DNA from: Viridothelium virens
Taxonomy: Eukaryota > Ascomycota > Dothideomycetes > Trypetheliales > Trypetheliaceae
NCBI GenBank assembly: GCA_010094025.1
Contig: ML991791.1
Coordinates: forward strand, 186,001 to 250,000
Reading direction: 5' to 3'
DNA length: 64,000 nt
In this document: piece after piece, positions 31,234 through 42,438 of the stretch
Layout of the letters: each line of letters begins with the position of its first letter
Position numbering within the stretch: position 1 is the first letter of the stretch
Made by a program: the position numbers and the translations under genes
Notes under the pieces: model-generated
What the model saw: only the letters and a program-made list of their open reading frames with translations
Databases searched by the model: none
What the model was told of the DNA's origin: nothing

Positions 31234-32164
31234 AGCGCAAACGCAAGTAGAGAGAATACAGATCTAGAATTAGACAGGTACGGCAGCTACTTTCGAGAAT
31301 TTCGGTATCTCCTGGGCGACCAATCCTCGCGGTCCTTTCGGCTATCCGCTCGGATGATGGACTTTGGTAGTAGGGCACGGGATTGTGTACAGTCGATGTG
31401 ATCAATGTTTATCACAAGCCGCGTATTTGTCAGGAGGTGCGTTTGTCATGGTGCGTATGGCATAACAAGGCTGTCTTCTCATCCCTTGGACTTGTCGTGC
31501 TTGGCTGGGTTATTAGTGGCTGAGCCCAGACAAACGTACCTTAGTATGTCCTGTAGCCTGTCAGGCCTGTGCTCAGCCTCCTGACTCATGCTGCATAGTG
31601 GCACCGCGGGGTGGCTGATTGGAGAGAACCTAGGGTCGGGCCGACCTCATCTACACATCCACAACGTCTTACCGTCTATTTCTCACAACGGCCTCAGCCT
31701 CTCCTCAGCCAGAGCATCTAGCGCCGATGTCCATCGTCAGCTTTTCAAGAGCCACGAGACCCACATTGCCATGCCTCTAGAACCAAGTCGATCGACGGTT
31801 GGTGAAGTTCCGATCAGAATAGCACGCACTAGGCCTCATTCAGGCAGAATGCCTCTTACGAGACCCAGCTGTCTATCTTTACCTGGTTGGGGAGATCTGT
31901 TTGCGGCAGTGATTCGACCTTCGCCTTCCCGCGCATGAAGGCATAGGCATTTATCCACCTTCCAATGGCCTAAAATGGTAATCTAACACTGGTGTGGCTT
32001 GAGCGATGAAGCGGGAAGGTAGGGCCAACATTCAGCTTCTTATTCAGAAATTTTCTTTTCGGTATCTCAACTCGGAGCCTGGAGGTGGGTAGAACTTTTA
32101 TAATTGCGGGTCTTAGCATCAAGTCTACAGTCCTTTCCTTGCTTCTCTACAGTGCTCTGCAACA
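31234..32164. promoter_or_regulatory. divergent promoter region
   Basis: 930 bp between the divergent SDR (minus) and FAD oxidase (plus). No coding frame was recognised. Confidence 0.4.
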
Positions 32165-33944
32165 ATGTCGATCTTTTTTGTGCTTATTCTTATTGTTCAT
32201 CTCCTTTGTGTTAACGGTCTTCCTAAAAATGCTTCCTCCACCTGTCGATGCATGCCGGAAGATTCGTGTTGGCCATCAAATGACGCCTGGACGAAATTGA
32301 ATTCAACCGTCAGCGGAAAGCTAATCGCCACTGTTCCCTTGGGTTCTCCATGCCATGACCCAGGATATGACGAAGAGGCGTGCAATATCCTTCAGGAAAC
32401 ATGGCCGAGGGTAGAAACAAAGTATGTAGTCCTTTTCCATATGCTACCCACTGACTGCCAGCTAAGATGATTGTGATAGCTTCCCATCTCCTTACTCTGT
32501 GTTCGCCCCTCTATTCCAAGGTAATTCTTGCCTACCGTACACACCGCGAGATTCGTCTTGCACGATAGGCAAGAATGCTCGTTTCGCCATAAATGTGTCG
32601 ACACCTGCCGATATCGCTTCTGGTCTGGCCTTTGCACAAGAACACAACTTGCGGACTGTTATCAAGAACACTGGACACGATCTTTTGGGCAAATCTGCTG
32701 GTGCCGGTGCCCTGGGGATCTGGACTTATAATCTCAAAAACCTGGACTTCCTCGATTACACTGCTGAGTACTATGTGGGTCCGGCGGTAAAGCTAGGCGC
32801 CGGTATTGAGGGATGGGAACTTGTCCAGGCTGCTGCAGCCCAGGGCTTGAAGGTACTGTCCGGATCGTGCACTGGTGTGGGCGTTGCTGGTGGCTACAGC
32901 CAAGGCGGCGGCCACTCTCTCTTGAGCTCTCAGTATGGGCTAGCTGCTGACAACGTGTTGGAGTGGGAAGTGGTTACTGGTGACGGCCAGCACGTCACCG
33001 CATCTCCGACCCAGAACTCGGACCTCTACTGGGCCTTGTCCGGAGGAGGTGGATCCACCTATGGTGTGGTGTTCTCTGTGACGATGAAAGCATGGCCAGA
33101 TGGACCAGTAGCTGGCGCAACTCTCACCTTGACCCCCACAAATGCAACGACCGACGACGAAATATGGGCCGCTGTCAAATCTTACCATACCCATTTCAAC
33201 TCCTGGATGGAAGCTGGTGCGACGTCAGCACATCTGGCAGGTTACCGTTCCTTCGAATTATTCGTTTTGACATGGGCCGATCATACCAAGGACGATGTTC
33301 GTAATCTTTTATCCGGTTGGCAGTCTGACCTTGATGCTATGGGTATGCCATACAACCTGACTTTGACCCTGTTTCCGACGTGGCTTGAGCACTACGCCAA
33401 CTATTTTGGACCACTTCCCTACGGGTTCCCGTGGTTGTCTAAAGTGCAAGGCGGGAGGCTCGTTCCGAAGACCACGCTCACGGGCAACCTAGATGAATTG
33501 ATATCTGCTCTTCGTAACATAACGCAGGATGGCGTCTTTCAGGTGCTTGGTAATGGGATGGACGTTTCAAATACCTCTCGAGCTGTAGCCGACAACGCCG
33601 TCTTGCCAGCCTGGCGGCGCTCTGCTTACTCAATGATTGCCTTTGCTAATTGGGACTTCAACTCGTCCTGGAGCGAGAATGTTGCCTTGGAGGATAGGAT
33701 CACAAATTCCATCGATCCTTTGTTGAGAAGCGTCATGCCCGATAGCGGCTCTTATCTGAATGAAGCAAATCCATATCAGATGACATGGAAGGAAGACTTT
33801 TACGGCGCCAACTACGATCGACTCAGGAGTGTTAAGACGACGTGGGATCCCTATGGTCTCTTCTACGCTAGGACTGCGGTTGCCAGTGACGAATGGATTG
33901 AGAGTCCGGACGGCCGACTGTGTAGAACAGCGGTTCCATCTTAG
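32165..33944 (+). CDS. secreted FAD-linked oxidase (berberine bridge enzyme-like)
   Basis: Two exons, 32165-32421 and 32480-33944, across a 58-nt intron (GTATGT...GATAG), give 573 residues. A signal peptide (MSIFFVLILIVHLLCVNG) leads to an FAD_binding_4 domain: TVIKNTGHDLLG with His152 at the usual flavin-attachment site, GSCTGVGVAGGYSQGGGHS with Cys216 at the second attachment site of bicovalent enzymes, and ALSGGGGSTYGVV. The BBE C-terminal segment YLNEANPYQMTWKEDFYG, DPYGLFYAR is present. Such oxidases perform oxidative cyclisation, dehydrogenation or alcohol oxidation and are frequent tailoring enzymes in fungal clusters. Placement near the PKS suggests a tailoring role, which is inference. 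Confidence 0.9.
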
Positions 33945-34274
33945 TCGCCTGGCTGAGTTTTCGCCACGTTTTGTATATTAATGATAGAGTGTACCAATTA
34001 CCCCTACCAATGTGTTTAAAAAAAATTATGCGGTTTTTACTTGACGACATGTCCTTCATACGACCCACCGGAACATGTGCGGATCAATGAGTTGACAATG
34101 GCTGTTTTACATTTAATGATTTCTAGCCATTTTCTTGAGAAGTGATAATATGGATCAATTCCAAAACCCTTACACATACACAATACATACTACTACGTTT
34201 TTGGAAGGTGGCCGCTTCGTCCAGAAAGATCCCTATTGAATCACATCTGGATATGAGGCTGGCTCACAGACTTT
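33945..34274. other. intergenic between convergent genes
   Basis: 330 bp between the convergent FAD oxidase and 7TM gene ends; nothing else seen. Confidence 0.45.
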
Positions 34275-35597
34275 TTAGATGGGGGCTTCTTGAACTTTCC
34301 AAGACCTTGTCACCTCAATCTGGTTTGGAACGGGGCTCGTCTTTGAATCCATTCCCTTTGAAGCTACCTCCAGCTCTGTTGAAGCAAAGTCCTGTCTCAA
34401 CTCGAAACCACTCTCCTCGTCGGATGACGGTTTGGACTTATCGCGTCGCAGTCTTTGGAAGCCATTAGATTCGAAGGAATGGTCGGAAAGGGTTTCAGAG
34501 CGGAATCTCGATGTCAAACTGCTTTTGAGCTTCTGCCATGTCTGAGATTGTGCCATGATCTCGTGGAGACGTCTCATTAACGGTTGGATTAAAGGCAGAT
34601 TGGCCAAAGTGATGCCTAAGAACGGTTCGACGAGGCAAAAGAACCATGGCCATGTAGTTGCAAAAGTGAAGTCAAGCGCGCGAATTTTGTTAACCCAAGC
34701 GATTCTCAAAGCAGAGCAGGCACAGACACTTCAACAGATCAGCAAGAGGCCATCAATCAACAGGAACTCGAAATCTCCCTACTTACCAAGCACCTAGACC
34801 AAAGAGAATGCTAATTTGCAGCTTGGCCCGAGTTTGCATCTTCAATTGCCAAATAAGAGGCGTTGGGAGAAGAGCGATCGATAAATCCAGGAACAGGAAG
34901 AGACTGTGAATAGTTAGGTAGCAAGCTACGGCCTGAGGAGCAGTAGGCTTGTAAGTATGTACTAGCGCCATCTCGACCGCCATCCCAGCAAGTTGAAGAC
35001 CCATGAAGCCTCGGCAGACGAGCTTGAACCATTTTTTGTGGTTGAAAATGGTGATGTACAGTTCCAGTATTGAGATGCGAACGCAGGTTACTGCAATCAC
35101 CCATAGGTCTGAGAGGGGAGCTTCAATCTAGAACACGAGTCAGCCTTCAGTCAGTGCTGTGGGCACTTGTTATCGAAACCTTGAGAATTTCCGCGGAAGT
35201 TTTCGCAAAGCCTTCCATGCCTTGCTCGGCTATAAGACTCTCAATATGACGACCTTGCCCGTGTTTAACAACTTTCCACATCGTAAGCTTGGTATAAAAT
35301 CATGGAAACATGCAGTCTTTACTCACGCATGCCGAAAATCACCATGAGGCCTATCGAGCATCCCTAAAATGCGCTCAATAAGCTCATGGCCCTGACACAG
35401 TGTACTGAATCTGCTCTCACCATAGCACAGAGAATGAGGGCATCGCTCCACATCAATTTCTGCTTCTTGATCTTTCTGCTCCACAAGCGACCCGCGACGC
35501 TAGTCACAGCGAGAACGAACAAAGTAAGACTTCCTGCAAACAGTCCAACGCCTAATGGATTGACACGGCGGTCGAAGTTCTGCGAATTTTGCGCCAT
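34275..35597 (-). CDS. Pth11/SAT4-like seven-helix membrane protein (fungal rhodopsin-domain family)
   Basis: Five exons, 35597-35421, 35363-35327, 35253-35180, 35127-34787 and 34728-34275, all phase-consistent, give 360 residues. Hydrophobic helices include GLFAGSLTLFVLAVTSVAG, AVTCVRISILELYITIF and SLFLFLDLSIALLPTPLIW, followed by IRALDFTFATTWPWFFCLVE with the family's conserved WSxxE-like position and IPLIQPL. The tail of about 90 residues is polar. This fits the large fungal family (PF20684-type) that includes Pth11-like receptors without the CFEM domain. Members often sit in metabolite clusters, with unknown ligands. Confidence 0.8.
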
Positions 35598-37145
35598 GAG
35601 TATGCCACTGGTTGATGCTTTTTTTCTTGAAGCTTCAACTTTTCAAAGATTATGAGAAGTTGTCTGACTGCCGGAAACTAGAGAATCGAGCTGAAAGATG
35701 AGTGAAAAGGGAGATTGACATGCATCAAGCCCAAGAATGGTCGACCAATGGTTGGCCACTACGGCAAAAGGACATGCCGCAGCCGCTGCAGTGAGATGAC
35801 TAACTCTTAATGCGAAAGAATCTTAGCGCGAAGGTAAAAGGAAGAAGGAAGAGAGAAGCAAATGAAAGACAAGTGTTGCACTCAGACTAAGATGGAAAGG
35901 TATATGCGGCCAAGGAAGCGAGCAATCAGGTGCCGCTCATCTGCATGAATCCCAACTCCGATACCATAAAGCGTCCAGGCTGTGTGAGGGCGCGAGACCA
36001 CTGCACGCAGGGCAGTATCTACGGCAAAGGTCTAGAGGCCCTGTCGATGGATTATTGTGGCGTCTCTTCTTCTGGAATTAATATTGAGCTGGAGGTTGGT
36101 CTCTTCCCGGGTTGTTGTTGCAAGTACATAGAGTACTCAGGGGCCTTGACCTTGGCCTCCTCCATGAGCCCGTTGCCATAAAAGCTTGAAGCCTGCCATG
36201 ACGGCTGACAGCTTTGCAAGCATTAATAGGCTAAATTATGTTGTTGAGGGATTCTGGGACTTTGTGGAAAGGGTGACATTCACTGGAGCTTTCCATGAGT
36301 CCACATCTAGCTACAGTAGAAGCACGGAAGACTGAAAACCGATCGAGTTGGCCTGAATCGACCTTATCGCCAAGCTTGATCTCGTACTACATTTGGTGCA
36401 TGCTCCACCAGGGAGCACGTCATCCAAGGCCGATCCACGAATGCCGTTGCACTGTGGGGGCCATTTGGAGAGGTGTAGTGTAGAAAGGTGCGGTGGCACA
36501 GGCGGGTCCAGATTCTGGGCGAGGAATCTTCGGACGGATTACCCCCGCCACCTTGATGTATACCCACACTCAGCTCTGCAAGGCTTCTGAAGGAGCCACC
36601 GGGCGGAGAGCTTTTGCAAGTTTAGCCACGGCGTGAGAGTAGGTAGTACGTAGCCGCTTACTCTGCACGGAAGCGGGGCCTGCAGGTCGGGTTAGCCCCG
36701 ACGCCAATCGCGTTCCAGAATGAGGTCGTTGCCTAAGACAAGGCTAGGTAGACTCCAGGGTGTACACCGTATATAGCTAGGTACTCCGTAACAACGGAGA
36801 CTATCAGACCCGGGCGTTCTCCACAAGATCATCTGGTCAAGTAGGCGTGATAGGTAGAGCACGGAAGGAGCCTCCCGCCTTCTACGCTAATCGCCCTAAT
36901 CACAGTAATGCTGAACGTTCCACCGTTGCTCCCGTCTCTGCTTGACTGGCTGTTGACCTTGTAGCCAACAGCGTTCTAATGCAGCTCGGTCCCTAGAGTG
37001 CTGTACGGTACTGCGCAGGCACCCTGACCATTCTAGACAACGCACAAATGGCCTTTTTAATAAATCCCCAAAATGCATTGGCGACGCCATGTCGAATTGT
37101 CAGCAAAAGAACGGCTCGTGGGAGAAGACCTGAAAGTCTTCAGAA
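35598..37145. promoter_or_regulatory. 1.5-kb divergent intergenic region before the bANK regulator
   Basis: Between the 7TM gene (minus) and the bANK gene (plus). No gene recognised. It contains an inverted repeat CTCCGT-AACA-ACGGAG at 36784-36799, i.e. CCG-N6-CGG, a spacing some Zn2Cys6 factors recognise. Confidence 0.4.
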
Positions 37146-38466
37146 ATGTCAGATGGTATCTTTGAAACGATGCCGTCATCGCCACCAAGAGAAGATTCGT
37201 ATAAGAAAGAAGTTTCGGCCGCGCGCCAGAAGAAGAGGGCACAGAATCGTATAGCCCAGCGATCCTACCGTACGCCCGCCTCTCAAGTTCGCAATGAATG
37301 CAGGTGACTAACTGGGCATAGGTGAACGACTCAAGAAGCGAATTGAGGAATCCGAAAAATGGCGCGCCATTGCACTCGCCACTCTACCCATGAAGACCCC
37401 AGGAACACTCCAAAATGCGCTTGAGACAGAAGATGTTCACGCAGAAAATGAAGTAAATCTGACAAAACATTGCGAGGAATTGCATCCTCCTTCACAAAAT
37501 CCATTTCCACAGTCTATTGGATCTGTAGTAGCTCCTCACTTCCCCGATATCGCTTCCAAGGATCCGCATGACCCTATCGACATACCCCAATCCCACAGTA
37601 ATGGTGTGCCAACACCTAACAGTCTTGCTTGTGTACATCCGAACATCGGAAAATGCGACGCTGATTCTCAGGCGCATCCTCGTGTACAGGTCCCTCTGAG
37701 TCCGGAATCATGGGAGTCGATCTTCGATCAGATGAATACACGAGAGGAGCACGATAGCTCTCCTCATTCTCTCGACGAGCGATTGTGCTTTACCCAAGAC
37801 GAGCTCCTTCCAAACGAGGTAGAGGGACGGTTCCTCCCATCTACCCAAGGTCAAAATCCCCAGGATCATCTCATATCTAATGTGTCCCAAACAAATGCTA
37901 TCACGAATCTGTCAGACCAGGAAAAAGAGAGCCAGGCTCTGATATCACAAAGCCCCACCAGTCCAGCGAGCCCCAACAATAGAGACGGAGCACGCTTGTC
38001 TTTCGGTCATACCGGAGATGACAACGGAATGACTCCACTACACGTGGCTGCTACTAGAGGCGCCGACTTTGCGGCCAAAATCCTGCTGGACTATGGCGCA
38101 AACCCGAATACGAAGGACGCTTCGGGCCGAACGGCACTGCATGTGGCTATTCAGAACGGTCACTTAGCTATTACTCAGACTCTACTTTACCCAAATAAAG
38201 AATCCTCCGAACAGTGCAATAGAAGAGTACCCATCGATGTCAATCTGAAGAACGACCAAGGCCAAGCTCCGCTCCATACAGCAGTGATCACAGGGCGAAA
38301 AGACATTGTTCTTGCTCTGCTCGACTCAGCGACCCTAGAAAAGGAAATTAGGGATGGGAATGGGTGGACGGCGCTGCATCTGGCAGTGATGAATGGGTCA
38401 GATGAGATCATGCACCTTCTGCTTTCTCGAAACGCCATGGTCAACTCTACTATTCGTCCGGCTTGA
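37146..38466 (+). CDS. bANK transcription factor (bZIP basic region plus ankyrin repeats, TOXE-like)
   Basis: Two exons, 37146-37269 and 37322-38466, across a 52-nt intron (GTACGC, TGACTAAC branch, ATAG) give 422 residues. The intron splits the basic region SAARQKKRAQNRIAQRSYR|ERLKKRIEESE, a bZIP-type DNA-binding stretch that is not followed by a leucine zipper. A Ser/Pro-rich middle is followed by four ankyrin units (MTPLHVAATRG, RTALHVAIQNGHL, QAPLHTAVITGRKD, WTALHLAVMNGSDE). Basic region without zipper plus C-terminal ankyrins is the layout of TOXE, the HC-toxin cluster activator, and its relatives. It is predicted to be the cluster-specific nuclear activator. An alternative ATG at 37170 would remove eight residues. 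Confidence 0.85.
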
Positions 38467-38534
38467 TTGTCCTTGCATGAATCTATCTTTCCGCTATCTA
38501 GGCTATCTTTAGCTTGAGTTTCGAGCTCCGTCTA

Positions 38535-40295
38535 TCAATCCGACCTCGAGCGAATCAGAACCCGCGGACCTTTGCTATCTGGGTGGGGAGTAGGGCCAAG
38601 TGCATCGCTGTATACGTCAATGTCCTTCCGTGTTGTTTCATGAAGCTGAAGGTCAAATTGCCGAAACAGTGCTGCGAGCGACAACTCCATCTCTGCGTAT
38701 GCCAACTGCATTCCAAGGCAGACGCGACTGCCCTTACCAAAGGCAAGGATATACCGAGAGAGGGATTTTCCACTCGGTGACTTGGGATCATTCAGCCAAC
38801 GCTCCGGGCGAAAGCTGAAGGAGTCAGGGAATATATTCTCATCATGATGCATTGTCCAGGCATCAGTGCATATGGGCGTGCGTGCCGGAATCGTCCATGA
38901 CTGATATTGCAGTGGTTTGGGGTGCCGTCGCGGTGATCGAACAAAACCGCCGTACGATAGTCTGATGCCTGTAATATCAAAGCAACCTTAGCGCCCCGAA
39001 GAGACTGGGGATTTGCCAGCGGTCGAGAGGTAGGGCGGAGACGTACCTTCTTCAATGCAAGCCATGAAGTATGGTAACTGCTCAAGAGTGGTTAAAGGCG
39101 GTAATGAAGAAGGGTCTGGAATCGCCTTGTCCAATTCCTGACGCACTCTTTCCAAGACAATTGGGTTTTGAAGAATGTGGAAAATGATCACTACAGTTGA
39201 CCATTTTGTTGTATCGATTGCTGCGCCAATCACTGCTACGCCTTCTTCCATGAGTCTATGGGATTCTAGCTCTGATGCAGGAAGATTAGAGTCCAGGAGT
39301 TGGCTAAAGATCGACTGGTCGGTATCTTTCGTGCTGCCATCTGCTTTTCTCGCTTTCTCGGCCGCAATCAGTCGAAAAACTTCCTAAATGACCCAGAACT
39401 AGTGAGAAATGGTCGTCCCGAATATGGACAAGGGGGCAGTGCGCACCTTCTTGAAGCTAGCAACTGGTGCGAATGATGGTCTTAGGATTGAGACCCATTG
39501 ATCGGGAATCGTGCGAAGTAATCTTGGAACGATTGGAAATTGGATGGATATTTGGCCCGCTTTCTTGAAGCCGGCGACAGCTGTAGAGAAGGGACAAATG
39601 AAATCTGGATAGCCGAGGAAATCGTATGATTTCCCAAAAGAATACCGCGTAATGACATCTGCTGCGAAACATGAAAATAGGTCGCACAGATTCACAGGCT
39701 TTGCCTTTCCAACATATTCTTTGCGAAGACGGTCGAACATTGTTTCTAAGCGTGCGATGATATTAGGAGCCTGTTGCTGAACCCTAGCCTTCGAAAAGAA
39801 CGATAGAAGGGGCGCTTTGCGTATGCGGTGGACATCGTGTTCAACCGTCGAGCCAATTGAAGACGGAATTGAGAACATGAAACGTTGCCATTCGACTTTG
39901 TCAATGTCATTGCCTTGCGAGTATATTGTCTCAAAGTATTCCGGATCTCGAATGTGGAGTTCATTGGGGTTGATACGAATGATAGGACCTGAAGCTGCTG
40001 AGTCTCCCACATTACTAGGATCATCTGTAGAAGGAGCCATACCATATTTTTCATGCCATTCTGTTATTTTAAGGTAATATCTACCTCCCCCTTCGTAGAG
40101 TAGGGAGTAGTAGGTTTCATACCAATGACTTGCTGCGGCCAACTTTGGGCCAGGAAACTTGGCCAGTGGACTGACATAGAGGTTATATACCACCAGAGTG
40201 ACTTGATATAATATCCGAGCCGAAACCACACATACTACAAGCATCCACCGGTTCGACGGATCTCCAAAGTCAATGATCGAGCTGCTTAAAACCAT
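38535..40295 (-). CDS. cytochrome P450 monooxygenase
   Basis: Four exons, 40295-40043, 39988-39447, 39383-39047 and 38968-38535, give 521 residues. The first intron (54 nt) has no stop in frame; removing it restores the usual KYGPIIRINPNELHI. Landmarks are an N-terminal membrane anchor, the I-helix AAIDTTKWS in place of AGxDTT, E-G-I-R (ExxR) split by an intron, FRPERW, and the heme loop FGKGSRVCLG with Cys461. A microsomal class II P450 that would hydroxylate or otherwise oxidise the polyketide product. Its 3' end is only 68 bp from the convergent bANK gene. Confidence 0.93.
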
Positions 40296-40845
40296 TCTCT
40301 CGTGGTGAAGCTTGAACAGTAGCTGGTATACGTTTCAAAAGCTCCGCCTACTCCGCCGAAGAGCCTTCTGGGATTTGTAACGGTGCTGCAGTAGGTCACA
40401 GCAATCAGTCTACTTGTGGACCGGACTAGAACAACTTAATTAGTTACTTCCACGCCTCAAGACTGCATGAGAAAGCCGGAGCACATAATCAGTAAAGACT
40501 ATCGGCGCTCTTGCAGCACAGAGACGAACGCGTGATAGTTTCATTTCCTCATTAGTCGATTAGAGATGCCGTCTTAGAAGGATTCCTACCCTGCTGCAGC
40601 CAGCTGCCGTGATGAAGTCAGAGCCTAGCAATCCATGTCACTGGCGTGGCTGAGCTGAGCAAGGCGAGATTGATTGCCTGTAATTTATTTCACACCATGA
40701 GATGGACCTCGGTGTACTTGGGTTAGGTAGTTGCAGCCTGCAGCATCTACTAATACTGCATGTGCATTCTGCGCTAATACTATCACGTACTAGCTCTATA
40801 CGTAGGCTAAGTCGCGTCGCGACACTTCGCGCCAAAGTTGACGCG
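40296..40845. promoter_or_regulatory. upstream region of the P450 gene
   Basis: 550 bp between the P450 start and the 3' end of the hydrolase/transferase gene, both on the minus strand. No coding frame was recognised. Confidence 0.4.
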
Positions 40846-41809
40846 TCAACTTTTCCCGAATCGCCCGTCGACAATGCTACGAATGAAGTCAATCTGTACG
40901 TCCATCACATCTTGAAAGTCGCTGCTCTCAAGAATGTCCATATGGCTCCTTCCTCGACAGACTTGGACCCTTTTCGGCGCCGAAAGACGATCGAAGTACT
41001 GAAGCTGAAGCTCAGCCGGGCAGGTTCGATCGAGTTCTGGGACAACGAACATGACCGGCGTTGGGTTGAGTAAAGGCCACAAAGGAGAAGGCTGCCACAT
41101 GATGGTTTTCAAATAAGACTGGATAGTAGTACGGTTGACGTGGGTGGGAGCAATCTCTTTACCTGCGACCACGAGTTTGGCATAATGCTCTTTGTTTATT
41201 CCAGTACCAAACCCCGCAGGATTGTCGCCGTCTGAATTGAGCATTGGGAGGTAGAATGGAGGGTTGCCCTTCACCTGTGACTCTCGGTCTTTCATACACT
41301 GCAGAAGCACTTGAGGTAATCTCTTCTGATCATACTGCAGCTCAACAATTGGGCAGACGCAGATGACACCAGCCACGCGTTTGTCCAGGCAGGCCGCAGA
41401 AAGTGCTACGGAGCCGCTCAGTGACATTCCCCAAAAGAAAACCTGTTTAGAATCGACAGTCGGATATTCCTTCAAGAATGTCAATGCATCCGAGTAATCC
41501 TCCACCTGCTTCGCAGGATCAATGTCGTTGCGAGGCTCACCATCACTCTGTCCAACTGAACGGCAATCATAGAGTAAAGCGGTGAATTGAGCTTTTTGGA
41601 ATGCTTGTGCTGCGTCATAGAGACCCAACATCTCCTTGACGGAGTTGAACTAGGAACTATTACTGTCTTCATTCTGACATGAACTAGACTACGCTACTTA
41701 CAGCAGGGGAGAGAATAACTGCCGGACCCCTGGCGCCTGCCAGGAAGAGCACGCCGCGCAGGATGACACCATCAATTGTCTTAAACTCAACTCTCTCTGA
41801 CGAGGCCAT
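40846..41809 (-). CDS. alpha/beta-hydrolase, polyketide transferase-like (af380 family)
   Basis: Two exons, 41809-41702 and 41649-40846, phase 0 across a 52-nt intron (GTAAGT...CCTAG), give 303 residues. The start MASSERVEFKTIDGVILRG fits the family. Landmarks are SPA-FNSVKEM, LLYDCRSVGQSDGEPRNDID, DYSDALTFL, the nucleophile elbow WGMSLSG (Ser112), the acid region VVPELDRTCPAE and the late His in RGRSHMDIL. This pattern closely recalls the fumagillin-cluster transferase that moves a polyketide from its HR-PKS onto an alcohol, and related off-loading hydrolases. Divergent from the PKS, which lacks a release domain, so it likely off-loads or esterifies the chain. The exact reaction is inference. 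Confidence 0.82.
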
Positions 41810-42398
41810 TGGAATGTCCGCCTTCGAGACCGGGTCAAGTCGCGCGTCGGGCTCAAGAGTAAAAATTGCTAGGGCAGGAGTAATAATTCGAGGTGATTGC
41901 TGACCCGTTGTAGTGAGCCGACAGGTCCTAAATCTATGCAATTCCCGTGAGGTTATGGATACTTGGTGGCGAGATTGTAATGGTGGACTGAAATCAGAAG
42001 TAATTTTGACTCCAATCTGCAATCTCTATACTGATCTCAGCAGTGGACATTGCACGCAAAAATTGAATCTTGGCTGCATGCGGCTCGGTGCGACTTGCAA
42101 TTTTTCTTACAATACGGAGTACTTCTCTTAATTAACGCGATTTGCAACGAGCGAGTTTGATGATTGGTGGATCTATTCGAAATCGGAGACTGACGTGAGA
42201 AGATCAGGGGTCAGAGTATTAGAAGAGATCGGCGCATCCCGATCCCAAGCCCAGACAGGCGTAACCCAATACGTCGACCCACGAGCTTTATTCTTCACTG
42301 GTTCCTTGTCGTTGATGCAGATCAACTTGTATGGCAGGAAATTTCATGGGTGGCGTCTTTGCTATCCCCTTGTGTCGTCTTGACTTTACATTAATGAC
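41810..42398. promoter_or_regulatory. shared divergent promoter of transferase and PKS
   Basis: 589 bp between the divergent ATGs. It contains an 8-bp inverted repeat AAAAATTG (42058-42065) / CAATTTTT (42098-42105) with 32 bp between arms. I found no exact match to the TOXE tox-box ATCTCNCGNA on either strand by eye. Confidence 0.5.
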
Positions 42399-42438
42399 AT
42401 GGCCATCTCTGTCATTGCAAAGCCCAATGGAACGATAG
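42394..42438 (+). promoter_or_regulatory. short uORF overlapping the PKS start
   Basis: An ATG at 42394, five bases before the PKS ATG and in another frame, opens a 14-codon ORF ending in TAG at 42438. Its context has T at -3 (weak), while the PKS ATG has G at -3 and G at +4, so leaky scanning could serve both. It may damp PKS translation. Confidence 0.4.

Noticed and set aside
31588-31938. 116-codon plus-strand frame as a gene between SDR and FAD oxidase
   Set aside because: Low-information Ser/Arg-rich translation lying in the divergent promoter; no supporting motif or intron signals.
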